Source: Parabacteroides sp. PF5-9 (GTDB lineage: Bacteria > Bacteroidota > Bacteroidia > Bacteroidales > Tannerellaceae). From it: a DNA stretch of 64,000 bases. The notes under the pieces were generated by a model. It was not told where the DNA came from and made no database searches. It saw nothing but the letters and a program-made list of their open reading frames with translations. This document shows, piece after piece, positions 35,223 through 43,980 of the stretch. Position 1 is the stretch's first letter. Every line of letters begins with the position of its first letter. A program made the translations under genes and the position numbers. The DNA lies in the NCBI RefSeq assembly GCF_029893105.1, contig NZ_JARXWG010000010.1, positions 48,625 to 112,624 on the forward strand. Direction: 5' to 3'.

Positions 35223-36611
35223 ATGAAGAAGATAGAGAAAAAACAGTGGATTAAATTCAGTATTGCCGCCATCCTTTATATCCTTTTTTCCATATGGATG
35301 CAAAATCTGTGGCTGTTACTGGGAGTCATTGTCTTGGTAGATATATTCCTGACTAAATATATCCCTTGGGGAGCTTGGAAACGTTCAAAGAACCCACAGG
35401 TAAAACATGTATTGGAATGGGTTGATGATATTCTTTTTGCATTAATTGCAGTCTATCTGATCAACATTTTTGTTTTTCAGAATTATCAGATACCTAGTTC
35501 CTCTTTAGAGAAAACGTTATTGGTGGGCGACTATCTTTTTGTAAGTAAATTGAGTTATGGTCCGCGTGTACCGAATACCCCTCTATCTTTTCCACTGGTA
35601 CAAAACACATTGCCCCTACTGAATACCAAATCCTATTTGGAATGGCCTCTATGGGACTATAAACGGGTAAAAGGAACCGGACAAATCAAACGGAATGATA
35701 TCGTCGTGTTTAATTTTCCTGCCGGAGATACGATCGCCTTATATCAGCAGAATCCCGACTATTATACATGGTGTTATATGTACGGACGTGAACGGATTCA
35801 TTTGGACAAGGCCACTTTTGGCGAAGTGATGTATCGACCGGTAGATAAGCGGGAGAATTATGTCAAACGTTGTATCGGAATGCCTGGGGATACTCTACAG
35901 ATTATCGAGAATCAGGTATATATCGATGGACAACCAGCCATAAATCCTGAAACAATGCAGTTGAATTATTATGTAGAGACAGATGGTTCGCCATTGACGG
36001 AAGAGCAGTTCCGTTTATTAAATATCAGTAAAGAAGACCGTCTTATTGAATCAGACCCTGACGTACTTGCCTATTTTGGTTTCGAACAAAATGTACATCG
36101 ACAATACAATCCGGTATACCACATTCCTTTAACCCAGGAGGCTTTGGCTATTGTTCAGAAACTACCTATTGTTCGTAAAGTCGTGATATCGTCGGATGCC
36201 ATTTATCGAAGTTTCTATTATCCGATAGGTTATAAAACCGGATGGGATCGTGATAATTACGGACCGATATGGATTCCAAAGAAAGGGGCTACGATTGAAC
36301 TGAATGAATTTAATTTGGCTGTCTATGCGCGTTGTATCAAAAATTATGAGAACAATGCCTTGGAGATAAAGAATGGAACCGTATATATTAACGGGCAAGC
36401 GGAAACAACTTATACCTTTAAATACGATTATTATTTTATGATGGGTGATAACCGTCATAAAAGTGCGGATAGCCGTTCCTGGGGATTTGTGCCGGAAGAC
36501 CATGTCGTCGGGAAACCGATTCTAATCTGGCTCTCTTTAGACAAAGACCGTGGTCTGTTTGACGGAAAGATCCGCTGGAACCGTATGTTTCGTATGGTAC
36601 ATACTGATTAA
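35223..36611 (+). CDS. lepB: Signal peptidase I (large form)
   Basis: Cleaves signal peptides of exported proteins at the inner membrane. At 462 residues it is much longer than E. coli LepB because of insertions between the conserved boxes. N-terminal membrane segments (about residues 10-50 and 75-90) are followed by box B IPSSSLEKTL with nucleophile Ser94 (Leu replaces the usual Met after it), box D YVKRCIGMPGD with general base Lys215, and box E MMGDNRHKSADSRSWGFVP near the end. All catalytic residues are present. The stop overlaps the next start by 1 bp (TAATG). Confidence 0.94.
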   Translation: MKKIEKKQWIKFSIAAILYILFSIWMQNLWLLLGVIVLVDIFLTKYIPWGAWKRSKNPQVKHVLEWVDDILFALIAVYLINIFVFQNYQIPSSSLEKTLLVGDYLFVSKLSYGPRVPNTPLSFPLVQNTLPLLNTKSYLEWPLWDYKRVKGTGQIKRNDIVVFNFPAGDTIALYQQNPDYYTWCYMYGRERIHLDKATFGEVMYRPVDKRENYVKRCIGMPGDTLQIIENQVYIDGQPAINPETMQLNYYVETDGSPLTEEQFRLLNISKEDRLIESDPDVLAYFGFEQNVHRQYNPVYHIPLTQEALAIVQKLPIVRKVVISSDAIYRSFYYPIGYKTGWDRDNYGPIWIPKKGATIELNEFNLAVYARCIKNYENNALEIKNGTVYINGQAETTYTFKYDYYFMMGDNRHKSADSRSWGFVPEDHVVGKPILIWLSLDKDRGLFDGKIRWNRMFRMVHTD

Positions 36612-37471
36612 TGAATGATAAACAAAAGATATTACACCTGTGGAAATGGCCGGCAATAATACTGCTGGTAATCGGCTGTGTTATGCTTATTCGTCATTGC
36701 TGCATCGGCTCTTACCGGATATCCACCGAATCGATGGAAGAGGCATTACACAAAGGTGATTATGTGTTGGTCAATAAACTTTCCTTGCCGGATAACCCGG
36801 GTCGGAACAGAGTGGTGCTTTTCCGGAGTCCGTTGAGTCAGGATGCCGTTAAAAGACCGTTGTTTGTCAGCCGATGTATCGGTTTGCCCGGTGATACAAT
36901 CCGGATTAGTCCGAGAGGGTATCAGGTCAACGGCAAACCGATCCCCCGTTCCCCTTTATCACTGAATACATTTTACATTAAACGATCCGACAGAGAGCAA
37001 CTGGAGAAAATAATGAGCCAGTTGGAAATCACTCAAAAGAAAATGAATCAGATACCTTATGGGTATACGTTTACCTTAACAACTTTTGAGGAGTATCTGA
37101 TTCGCGAAGAGTTACCCGAAGGTCTGGATATGGAATTGGTGGAAGATCAGTCGGAGGCTTATTCGTTGGTTGTTCCTCAAAAAGGTAAACCTTATCGATT
37201 AAATGAAGCTGCACTTATCGCTTGTCGTGAGATCATTCTGGCAGAAACAAACGGCAAAGCTGTTTTCAAAGACGGCCTACTGTATATAAACAACAAAGAA
37301 ATGCCTTATTTCCTGTTTGAACAGGACTATTATTGGTTGTTGTCGGATAATCCGAATGAAGCGATAGACTCCAGGCAATTGGGGTTTGTTCCTGAAGATT
37401 TAATTGTAGGGAACGTCTGGTTTTGCTGGTACAGTAAAGATAAGAAAAATCAGTTTAAATTTGTTTATTAA
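36611..37471 (+). CDS. Signal peptidase I paralogue lacking the catalytic lysine
   Basis: A 286-residue S26 family protein starting within the previous stop codon. It has an N-terminal membrane helix (WPAIILLVIGCVMLI), box B ISTESMEEALHKGDYVLV with Ser41 as the expected nucleophile, and box E LLSDNPNEAIDSRQLGFVP. Box D reads FVSRCIGLPGD: aligned with YVKRCIG of the neighbour, the general-base lysine is Ser87. Box E also differs from canonical GDNR. It may be inactive, use another base, or modulate LepB. The same fold and length otherwise support a real, expressed protein. Confidence 0.85.
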   Translation: MNDKQKILHLWKWPAIILLVIGCVMLIRHCCIGSYRISTESMEEALHKGDYVLVNKLSLPDNPGRNRVVLFRSPLSQDAVKRPLFVSRCIGLPGDTIRISPRGYQVNGKPIPRSPLSLNTFYIKRSDREQLEKIMSQLEITQKKMNQIPYGYTFTLTTFEEYLIREELPEGLDMELVEDQSEAYSLVVPQKGKPYRLNEAALIACREIILAETNGKAVFKDGLLYINNKEMPYFLFEQDYYWLLSDNPNEAIDSRQLGFVPEDLIVGNVWFCWYSKDKKNQFKFVY

Positions 37472-38104
37472 ATGGCTGATCCGGTCTATCTTTCTACGGC
37501 TTACCTGGCGCCTATACAGTATTATTCCAAACTGTTTCATTTTACGGAGATCCGGATAGAAACGGCTGAAAATTATCTGAAACAGACCTATCGCAACCGG
37601 TGTACAATCGCAGCGGCAAACGGATCATTATCTTTGTCTATACCTATTGTCAAACCAGATACACCCAAATGCCTCACCAAAGACATCCGTATTTCGGAGC
37701 ATGGCAATTGGAGGCATCTTCATTGGAATGCATTGGTATCGGCCTACCAGACGACTCCTTTTTTTGAATATTACGAAGAAGAGTTCGCCCCTTTCTACGA
37801 AAAAAAACAGGATTTCCTTTTTGATTTTAATGAGGAGTTACGGATCGTTATTTGTCGTTTACTGGATATTCAGCCGGATGTAGTTTACACCAAAGAGTAC
37901 CAGCCGGATGTCCCGAATGATTACCGCGAAGGAATCCGTCCGAAACATCCGATTGAAGACAGTACGTTTGTTTTAAAACCCTACTATCAGGTGTTTGCCG
38001 GCAAACATGGTTTTATACCCCATTTGAGTATAGTCGATCTGCTTTTTAATATGGGACCCGAAAGCCTACTTGTTCTTCGGGATTCCATCAAAAAGGAGGT
38101 TTAA
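37472..38104 (+). CDS. WbqC family protein
   Basis: A 210-residue protein whose ATG follows the preceding stop with no gap. Family traits include LSTAYLAPIQYYSKL, YRNRCTIAAANG, and the HLHWNALVSAYQTTPFFEYYEEEF block. WbqC-like proteins are predicted glycine or nucleotide-sugar related transferases linked to O-antigen loci elsewhere; the biochemical function is not established. Its last codon shares four bases (TTAA, 38101-38104) with the stop of the convergent fimbrial gene. Confidence 0.85.
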   Translation: MADPVYLSTAYLAPIQYYSKLFHFTEIRIETAENYLKQTYRNRCTIAAANGSLSLSIPIVKPDTPKCLTKDIRISEHGNWRHLHWNALVSAYQTTPFFEYYEEEFAPFYEKKQDFLFDFNEELRIVICRLLDIQPDVVYTKEYQPDVPNDYREGIRPKHPIEDSTFVLKPYYQVFAGKHGFIPHLSIVDLLFNMGPESLLVLRDSIKKEV

Positions 38105-40245
38105 TGTTCTCCGTAAACTCGTCCTACGATCCATGCCCAGAGATTAGCAACTAATTTAGCCGCGTCGTTGTTAATACTGCCGTTTGTGCTGGTTAAATAT
38201 TCTCCATTGGTACTTCCATTACTTCCTAAAGCAAATATTCCGATATCTCCGCAATAAACAACATTCCGGTTGAAGTCTATCCCTAATAAAATATCAGTCG
38301 ATGCATTTTTTTTCTCCCGTAACAATAGCGGTGTAATAGGGTTAGAGGTGATCGTACTGTATGAGAGTTTTATCCCTGCACTGTTGTCATACCGTCTAAA
38401 TTTGAAACTGGCACCTATTGGAGACCCGGAGGAAAAAGGGCCGTCGTTTGTAAAATAACTCAAATCAGCATTACTGTTTAAATAATAATAGAGAATATTC
38501 GGAAGAGCATAATTCCAATCAATATTAACTCCATTCACTATACCCAGTTTTCCTAACATCTCATTCTGATTTATACTACCATAATATCCGACAAAAAGAA
38601 CTTTGTTCGGATACAGGGTTAACCAGTCATAAATCATAGTCGAATATTTATCGTCAAGCTGTGTCCCTGCAGGATTTAGAAAAATAACATCATAAGGTTC
38701 CAAATCCTCTTTTTTTTGAAGATGCGATTGTGAATTTGAACCATAGAAGAGAAACCCTTTTGTTTTTACTGTACCGTTCGGGCCAAAATTACTCGTATTT
38801 TTAAGGATATGGGATAATCCTTGTGATAACACATCTACATTTCCACTATTGTTCCCTAAACTGCCCTCGCTTAAATTCCAGGATAAAACACGAATATACC
38901 CTTTTTCCGTGTTTCCTCCCCCACTCTCTTCCGGCAGTTGTTCCAATAAAACATCCACCGTAATCCGGCTTGTTTTTATCCGTATTTTACTTTCCGGATT
39001 AGGGCCTCCTGATGGGTAATTATTGCGTGTTTCTATATGTATCTGATTTGCGTGACGATCGAATGTTACACTAAAATGGGCATCATTGGAGATGGTTGTA
39101 ATTTCACCGGCTTCTTCTCCCTGGCTATTCACCCAATACAACGAATAGTCGTCGATGTTTGTGGTGAGTTGAATATTATCCGATGTACCGCTGTTCCCTT
39201 TTAGCTGCAAATGGCGGGTGGAGACCCCTAAAAAGAAACGGCCACTCCATTCCACATAGGTTTCATACTCTTCCCATTCGATCAACTCAACTTCCATAAA
39301 AGCGTCAGCAGATAAGGAGGCAGCTTCAGGTGTCGGATAACCCGGTCCGTAAATTTTTTTCACCCTGATCTGGTAATGGTAGTTACGCAGGATTTGTCCG
39401 ATCTGTTCTTTACCGAGATTCAGGCGGTAATAGCGGGTGTTGTTGTTGTATTCTCCTCCGATAACGATGCAGCTGGCCTCTGTGACATACGCCTCCTGAG
39501 TTACAGGGAATCCGATTGATTCGGGCAAATACAGTGTCGCTGTATGAGCTTGATTGACTGTCTTCGCATTTGTATTTGTCAAACTATTTGATGGGACGCT
39601 GGGAGCAGTCACTTTTCCTTGCGTAACATTTGCAGGAGTCGGTATCATTTGTATCGTCTGAGAGACCCGAAACGCCTGAACCGTTTGTAACGTAAATGTC
39701 TGGGCAACATCTGTTGTATGTATATCAACCCGGGCGATAGCACGCAACACCTCTATACTCTGTTGCGATTCAATGGCTGATTGCGTAATACCGTCAGGAA
39801 GGCTCATTTCTCCCCACATCGGGAAATGGGTATATATACCCGCAGCAGGATAGGTTTTAGTTAATAATGCGACAAGTTCATTTTTAGATATATTCAGATT
39901 GAAGTTCAACTGTTCGATCTCTTCTTCAGCATTGGCTATGAGTACAATTTCTGACGGCGTTGTTGTTTCGTAGAGAATAGCCTGAAAACTCGTTTTATTA
40001 TTTTGCGTGGAGAGTTTTTTTCCGGAAGTGATGTATTTGTACTGATTATTCTCAAAAACAAACAAAACGACATCTTGAATACTTGTTTCATCGCTTTTTG
40101 TCTGCAGGTCTGAGACCGAAGAGAATAGACTCATTTCAGCAATAAATTTTTCACGATTATTTCCGTTGGGAATAATCTCGTTTTCCTCAAAAGAACAGCT
40201 ACAAAACAGTAAAAAAATAGCAGTTATGTATATTATACGTTTCAT
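38101..40245 (-). CDS. Large fimbrial accessory/tip-like lipoprotein with C-terminal amidotransferase-like fold
   Basis: A 714-residue lipoprotein (lipobox FLLFCSC) behind mfa2 in a fimbrial locus. Residues 20-330 look like a fimbrillin-type beta protein (VVLFVFENNQYKYITSG, IARVDIHTTDV), 335-435 like a BACON/Ig-type domain, and 447-714 like a Rossmann or class I amidotransferase-type domain: YDVIFLNPAGTQLDD, NKVLFVGYYGS, TDILLGIDFNRNVVYCGD and a final helix ANLWAWIVG. No catalytic Cys/His pair is obvious, so a binding role is more likely than catalysis. By position it may cap or tip the Mfa-type fimbria, 58 bp behind mfa2. The domain reading is inference. Confidence 0.72.
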   Translation of the reverse strand: MKRIIYITAIFLLFCSCSFEENEIIPNGNNREKFIAEMSLFSSVSDLQTKSDETSIQDVVLFVFENNQYKYITSGKKLSTQNNKTSFQAILYETTTPSEIVLIANAEEEIEQLNFNLNISKNELVALLTKTYPAAGIYTHFPMWGEMSLPDGITQSAIESQQSIEVLRAIARVDIHTTDVAQTFTLQTVQAFRVSQTIQMIPTPANVTQGKVTAPSVPSNSLTNTNAKTVNQAHTATLYLPESIGFPVTQEAYVTEASCIVIGGEYNNNTRYYRLNLGKEQIGQILRNYHYQIRVKKIYGPGYPTPEAASLSADAFMEVELIEWEEYETYVEWSGRFFLGVSTRHLQLKGNSGTSDNIQLTTNIDDYSLYWVNSQGEEAGEITTISNDAHFSVTFDRHANQIHIETRNNYPSGGPNPESKIRIKTSRITVDVLLEQLPEESGGGNTEKGYIRVLSWNLSEGSLGNNSGNVDVLSQGLSHILKNTSNFGPNGTVKTKGFLFYGSNSQSHLQKKEDLEPYDVIFLNPAGTQLDDKYSTMIYDWLTLYPNKVLFVGYYGSINQNEMLGKLGIVNGVNIDWNYALPNILYYYLNSNADLSYFTNDGPFSSGSPIGASFKFRRYDNSAGIKLSYSTITSNPITPLLLREKKNASTDILLGIDFNRNVVYCGDIGIFALGSNGSTNGEYLTSTNGSINNDAAKLVANLWAWIVGRVYGEH

Positions 40246-40303
40246 TCGACGTAATCAATGTGTCCATACATTATCCAATGGAACTCTATTCCACAGATCG
40301 GTT

Positions 40304-41230
40304 TTATTGTTCAACCTCCTCGGTGATTTCCCAACCATTGACTTTAATACTTACAGGCGTGTTTGTTTCGTTAAAGATGAATTCAATCGTAAACGTATGA
40401 TTCGTATTGAAATCAAGCGCTTTAAATCGGTTGATTAACTCTTCGATTAAATCAGCCTGGTAGATTGCCGTTCTGTTGTTGTCAGTATAGATTGTAAAAT
40501 CAGCATTTGAAGTATTTCTGAGTTTGACTAATGTGAAGCTTCCTGTTATGATATGATCAGGGGCTGAGCTATCGGTATTCTCCGGGAAATAACTTAATAA
40601 TCGGTCATGCACATATGTATTATTGAAGTAATAGATATTACTCAATCGACGGATCAAAAAAGAAGGTTGCTTTTCTTTTTCTATGCCATTGAGAATAATG
40701 TGGATGTCGGTTGAAAATTTCTCTAAAGTCATCTCAAGAACCTGTTGATGGTCTAATCCTATTTGTGTTAGAGGAGTCGCACCGTAAAACAGTTTACTTA
40801 ACCGATTTGGAACGAGATCATTTTCATTGGCTTTGACCTGCATTGTCGTATTGTATATCCGGCTTTTTTGTTTTTCGCAAGCCGAAATATGATACTGATC
40901 TTCATCTAAATTGCCCCATACCACAAATTGATAGACTCCGGGATCTTCCAGTAGAATATCCATCACTAATTCATTGGATTCAATAGAAAGATTCTTATCG
41001 ATTCGGTTCATCAGAAGACCTTCCTGGTCAAAAATGAAAACAGACAACGAATTGACCCTTTCTGTTTGAGCGGCCTGAGTAATCGGATCGATATAATGAT
41101 ATGGGTCGTAATGAATCTTCAATTGTACATTGAAATCGCATGGAGACAGATCGTCATTTATACAACTTTGCACAAAAAAAGTGATCACACCTAAAAGGAA
41201 TATGTGGATACTATCCAATAACTTTTTCAT
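40304..41230 (-). CDS. FimB/Mfa2 family fimbrial anchor lipoprotein
   Basis: A 308-residue lipoprotein with lipobox TFFVQSC followed by INDDLSPCDFNVQLKIHYD, the hallmark opening of the FimB/Mfa2 family. The body has the transthyretin-like strands LSVFIFDQEGLLMN and YQFVVWGNLDED. Mfa2-type proteins anchor and terminate the fimbrial fibre in the outer membrane. It lies 77 bp after the major subunit gene and 58 bp before the large accessory gene, so all three probably share a transcript. Confidence 0.88.
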   Translation of the reverse strand: MKKLLDSIHIFLLGVITFFVQSCINDDLSPCDFNVQLKIHYDPYHYIDPITQAAQTERVNSLSVFIFDQEGLLMNRIDKNLSIESNELVMDILLEDPGVYQFVVWGNLDEDQYHISACEKQKSRIYNTTMQVKANENDLVPNRLSKLFYGATPLTQIGLDHQQVLEMTLEKFSTDIHIILNGIEKEKQPSFLIRRLSNIYYFNNTYVHDRLLSYFPENTDSSAPDHIITGSFTLVKLRNTSNADFTIYTDNNRTAIYQADLIEELINRFKALDFNTNHTFTIEFIFNETNTPVSIKVNGWEITEEVEQ

Positions 41231-41307
41231 TCTGTCAAAAGGGGTTAAATCAAAGTCTTATATGAGCAGACTTTCCTTGCTCATATAAGACTTTAATCGT
41301 TGAAGCA

Positions 41308-42690
41308 CTATGCTTCTGTATTCTCTTCCGCTGTTTCTTCCCAATCCGACACGGTAATTTCCGCACCTACGTAACCATCCGTAGCGACTGCGTTCCCACT
41401 ATCCCAATCGTCTGTTGGAAATCCCGGCATCATAAGCGATTTAAGCGATATTTTATAATATTTATTCCGATAAACATTATAAGGGGCATAAGGAGCCGTC
41501 TCATTCCGTCCGACAAAGACGTGGAAATAACATTTCCCATTATCATATGTACGCACTTCGCTTTCCTTTAATACCGGAAAATCAGGTGCACCTGCCTCTG
41601 CAAGATCAAAGAATTTTTCGGCCACATCTTCATCTTTAAAATAGAAGAACTTATCCGCTTGCGTTTGTATGGCATAAAACGTCGTCCCGGAAGGATCTGA
41701 AAAGCTCGCTTCCGTAAAATCTGTTCTTTGTGTAGCAGTTGACGGATCAGCGCATGTCAAAACTTTGGTCGGGGTGAAAACACCCTGAATACTAACAAAG
41801 GTGGTATTCTTTACGAGATTATGATTCACCACATCAAAGCAGTTTTCCGTTGCATACGCATGGTTGAGCGGAGTAGAGCCATATTCATTCACATTGACAT
41901 CAGTCGGCGGTGCAAAATAATTAGTTGCTGCATACGTATCCCAATTCGGATCTTTATACACACCTGCATTTTCATACGGCAACAGATAAATGGATTTATT
42001 AATATTTCTCCAGCCCCATGTCAGTGCATCCGATAAAGTACCCCCTCCTCCATAAGTGGTATAGGTCTGCATTTTCTGAATAGACGCTTTAGCGACCACA
42101 CGGTCGACCGTAATTTGAACATAGTCGTTTATCGCTGCCAATGCATTCGCTTCCGTATCATGGAATTTATCACTTGTAGTCACAGCCGGAGGTTCGTTGT
42201 TAAACATCATAAAATCGTCTCCGGCAAAATCAGCAAAAGCCAAAACGGCTAAATCCTGACCAGTTCCTCCACCAAAAGCCGCTATGCCATTCGTTGATAT
42301 AAGCGTTTTGGCCTCAGCTGTCAGATTAACACCTACATATATATATTTATCCGTTTGTTTACTGACTTTGATCGCTTTAGTTGTTTTGTATAGTTTATCA
42401 TCTTCATCATATACCAGATCTGTTCCTGTTGAAAATGATTGGCTAACGGATTTGCTCGGGTCAGCAGCGTCATATACATATACATCCAGGGTGTTTATTA
42501 CAAATTCATTATCAGGAGTTGCCCGTGTTGTTTTTGAAGACATCGACGGTAATTTAATTGCCAGAGAAGTAAATACATCTTCATTGGTTTGCAAATTGTT
42601 GTCTTTTTTAAATGGGGCCTCTTCAGACTGACAACTAAACATTAAAACAGTTGCAAAAACGGTTAGTTTTACACTAAATTTTTTCTTCAT
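41308..42690 (-). CDS. Mfa1 family major fimbrial subunit
   Basis: A 460-residue fimbrillin. The lipoprotein signal ends at Cys20 (FATVLMFSC); the propeptide runs to Arg56 (KTTR before ATPD), a plausible trypsin-like gingipain-type cleavage point that would free the first beta strand for donor-strand polymerisation, as in Porphyromonas Mfa1. The mature part begins with FVINTLDVYVYDAADPSK and shows the two-domain fimbrillin layout, with the C-terminus DWEETAEENTEA acting as the expected donor strand. First gene of a three-gene locus. A TACTTTTG box lies 87 bp upstream. Subunit identity clear; the maturation site is inference. Confidence 0.88.
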   Translation of the reverse strand: MKKKFSVKLTVFATVLMFSCQSEEAPFKKDNNLQTNEDVFTSLAIKLPSMSSKTTRATPDNEFVINTLDVYVYDAADPSKSVSQSFSTGTDLVYDEDDKLYKTTKAIKVSKQTDKYIYVGVNLTAEAKTLISTNGIAAFGGGTGQDLAVLAFADFAGDDFMMFNNEPPAVTTSDKFHDTEANALAAINDYVQITVDRVVAKASIQKMQTYTTYGGGGTLSDALTWGWRNINKSIYLLPYENAGVYKDPNWDTYAATNYFAPPTDVNVNEYGSTPLNHAYATENCFDVVNHNLVKNTTFVSIQGVFTPTKVLTCADPSTATQRTDFTEASFSDPSGTTFYAIQTQADKFFYFKDEDVAEKFFDLAEAGAPDFPVLKESEVRTYDNGKCYFHVFVGRNETAPYAPYNVYRNKYYKISLKSLMMPGFPTDDWDSGNAVATDGYVGAEITVSDWEETAEENTEA

Positions 42691-42776
42691 AATCGTGATG
42701 TTTTATTGATTAAATTCAAAAAGTAAAAACAGATCTCACGCTTGAGACTTGCGCAGTTTGTCCTTTATATCAGGAA

Positions 42777-42784
42777 CAAAAGTA
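42777..42784 (-). promoter_or_regulatory. Putative -7 box of the fimbrial locus
   Basis: TACTTTTG on the minus strand, 87 bp before the mfa1-like start, matches TAnnTTTG. Confidence 0.45.
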
Positions 42785-43080
42785 AATGTTAGTTTCTTTT
42801 ATCACTTCTTTTTTGAGGGTGAAATGAGGTTGAAGAACAGTCACAAAACCGCTATTTTCAAAAGTGAATAACGCAAAGGTTTTAAATATCGAATTTCTCT
42901 GTTTTGTCAATAGTTCGATTGACATTTTAAGGTTGCCGGGGATATTTTTTTTATATTTTCAGTAAAAAACGAATTGAAAAACAGGGCTTGTTGTTTTAGG
43001 ACCTTTACATGAATAAAATGTGAACGCGATATAACGATTTATCTTCAGATATTGTAAGAATTGAAGGTTTTCCGAAGACC

Positions 43081-43301
43081 AAATCCCACAGGGATTTAAT
43101 ATGCATAACCCCGGGTGAAGAGGAGCGTAGCAGATCGACCCGGGGTATATAATGAGTGTAACAAACGAACGCCGAAGGTGTTCAATCATCTGCGGTTCAA
43201 CACCTATCGGCGTTGATTGGAGAGTAGTATATATTCACCCCGGGTCGATCCGCTACGCTCCTCTTCACCCGGGGTTATGCACATTTAACGCCTGTGGCGT
43301 T
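43081..43301. repeat. Nested palindromic intergenic element
   Basis: Two 45-nt inverted arms (43102-43146 and 43237-43281) match at 44 of 45 positions and flank a 90-bp spacer. The spacer has its own inverted pair (43168-43185 with 43196-43214), and short hairpins AAATCCCacaGGGATTT (43081-43097) and AACGCCtgtGGCGTT (43287-43301) border the element. The whole unit can fold as a large cruciform. It lies 390 bp upstream of the mfa1-like start, in a 1.3-kb non-coding region. The arms contain GAGGAGCGTAG and CCCGGG. I see no gene inside. Confidence 0.85.
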
Positions 43302-43322
43302 CGCCTTCACTATCTTCACATA

Positions 43323-43353
43323 TTCTTCCATTCGAAACCCATTACTTATAACT
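43323..43353. repeat. Dispersed ~30-nt motif, copy 2
   Basis: TTCTTCCATTC, a short variable part, then ACCCATTACTTATAACTC repeats the motif at 11324. It follows the palindromic element by 22 bp. Confidence 0.6.
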
Positions 43354-43980
43354 CTCTTTAATAAAAAGAAAAACAAATATACTTTTCGGGAAAAACAATT
43401 CAATAAAAATGTCTAAATTCGCAAGAGATCAAAATATCATTTTGACACCAAACAGAAATTACATTTAACACAAATCACAAAAAACACCCTTTCCACTAAC
43501 TCACAGTTTGTCTATTTTCGGGAAAATAGAAGATAGTTTTAAACCTTTCAAGCAAAAAACGGGCTGTTTTGGGGATACGAATGTCGCCTTTTCAAAAAAT
43601 GATCTGAATGATAACAACAAATCATGCAGATGACTTTAGCGAACTGTCTGCATAATTTAAAAAATCATTACGATAACTCGTCCAAGTGATCGTAATCATT
43701 TGAAAACAGGGCATAAAAACAGGTTGTTTTTTTTCCAGAATCACTCTTTTTACAGATCAACAAAAACAGATCTTAGAAGATGAAAATCAAAACATCACCT
43801 TAAAATAAACCCTCAAATCCAGACGTTATTTCTGAACAGAACTGTAGTTAGTCCCAAATAGGCGACTGTCAAAGGGGATAAATTGACAGATTGTTAAAAC
43901 TGACAAATTGTAACTTAGCAAGAGTGAATACGACTCAATGAGAGTCATTTGTAAAAAATCGGCAGAATATCCCTTTCCGA
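43354..43980. other. AT-rich non-coding region, no gene seen
   Basis: No open frame with coding character and no RNA gene were found. The text is A-rich and contains loosely repeated words of the form AAAAC-GGGCTGTTTT near 43553 and 43722, also near 42974. It may be regulatory DNA for the fimbrial locus or decayed sequence. Confidence 0.5.

Noticed and set aside
42959..43361. Short frames across the palindrome (about 70-76 residues)
   Set aside because: They are translations of the inverted arms and share the same LHPGLC-type string in both directions, so they are repeat artefacts.
43927..43937. AATACGACTCA resembles part of the T7 phage promoter
   Set aside because: Only 11 nt match and the essential downstream half is different; no phage genes are nearby.
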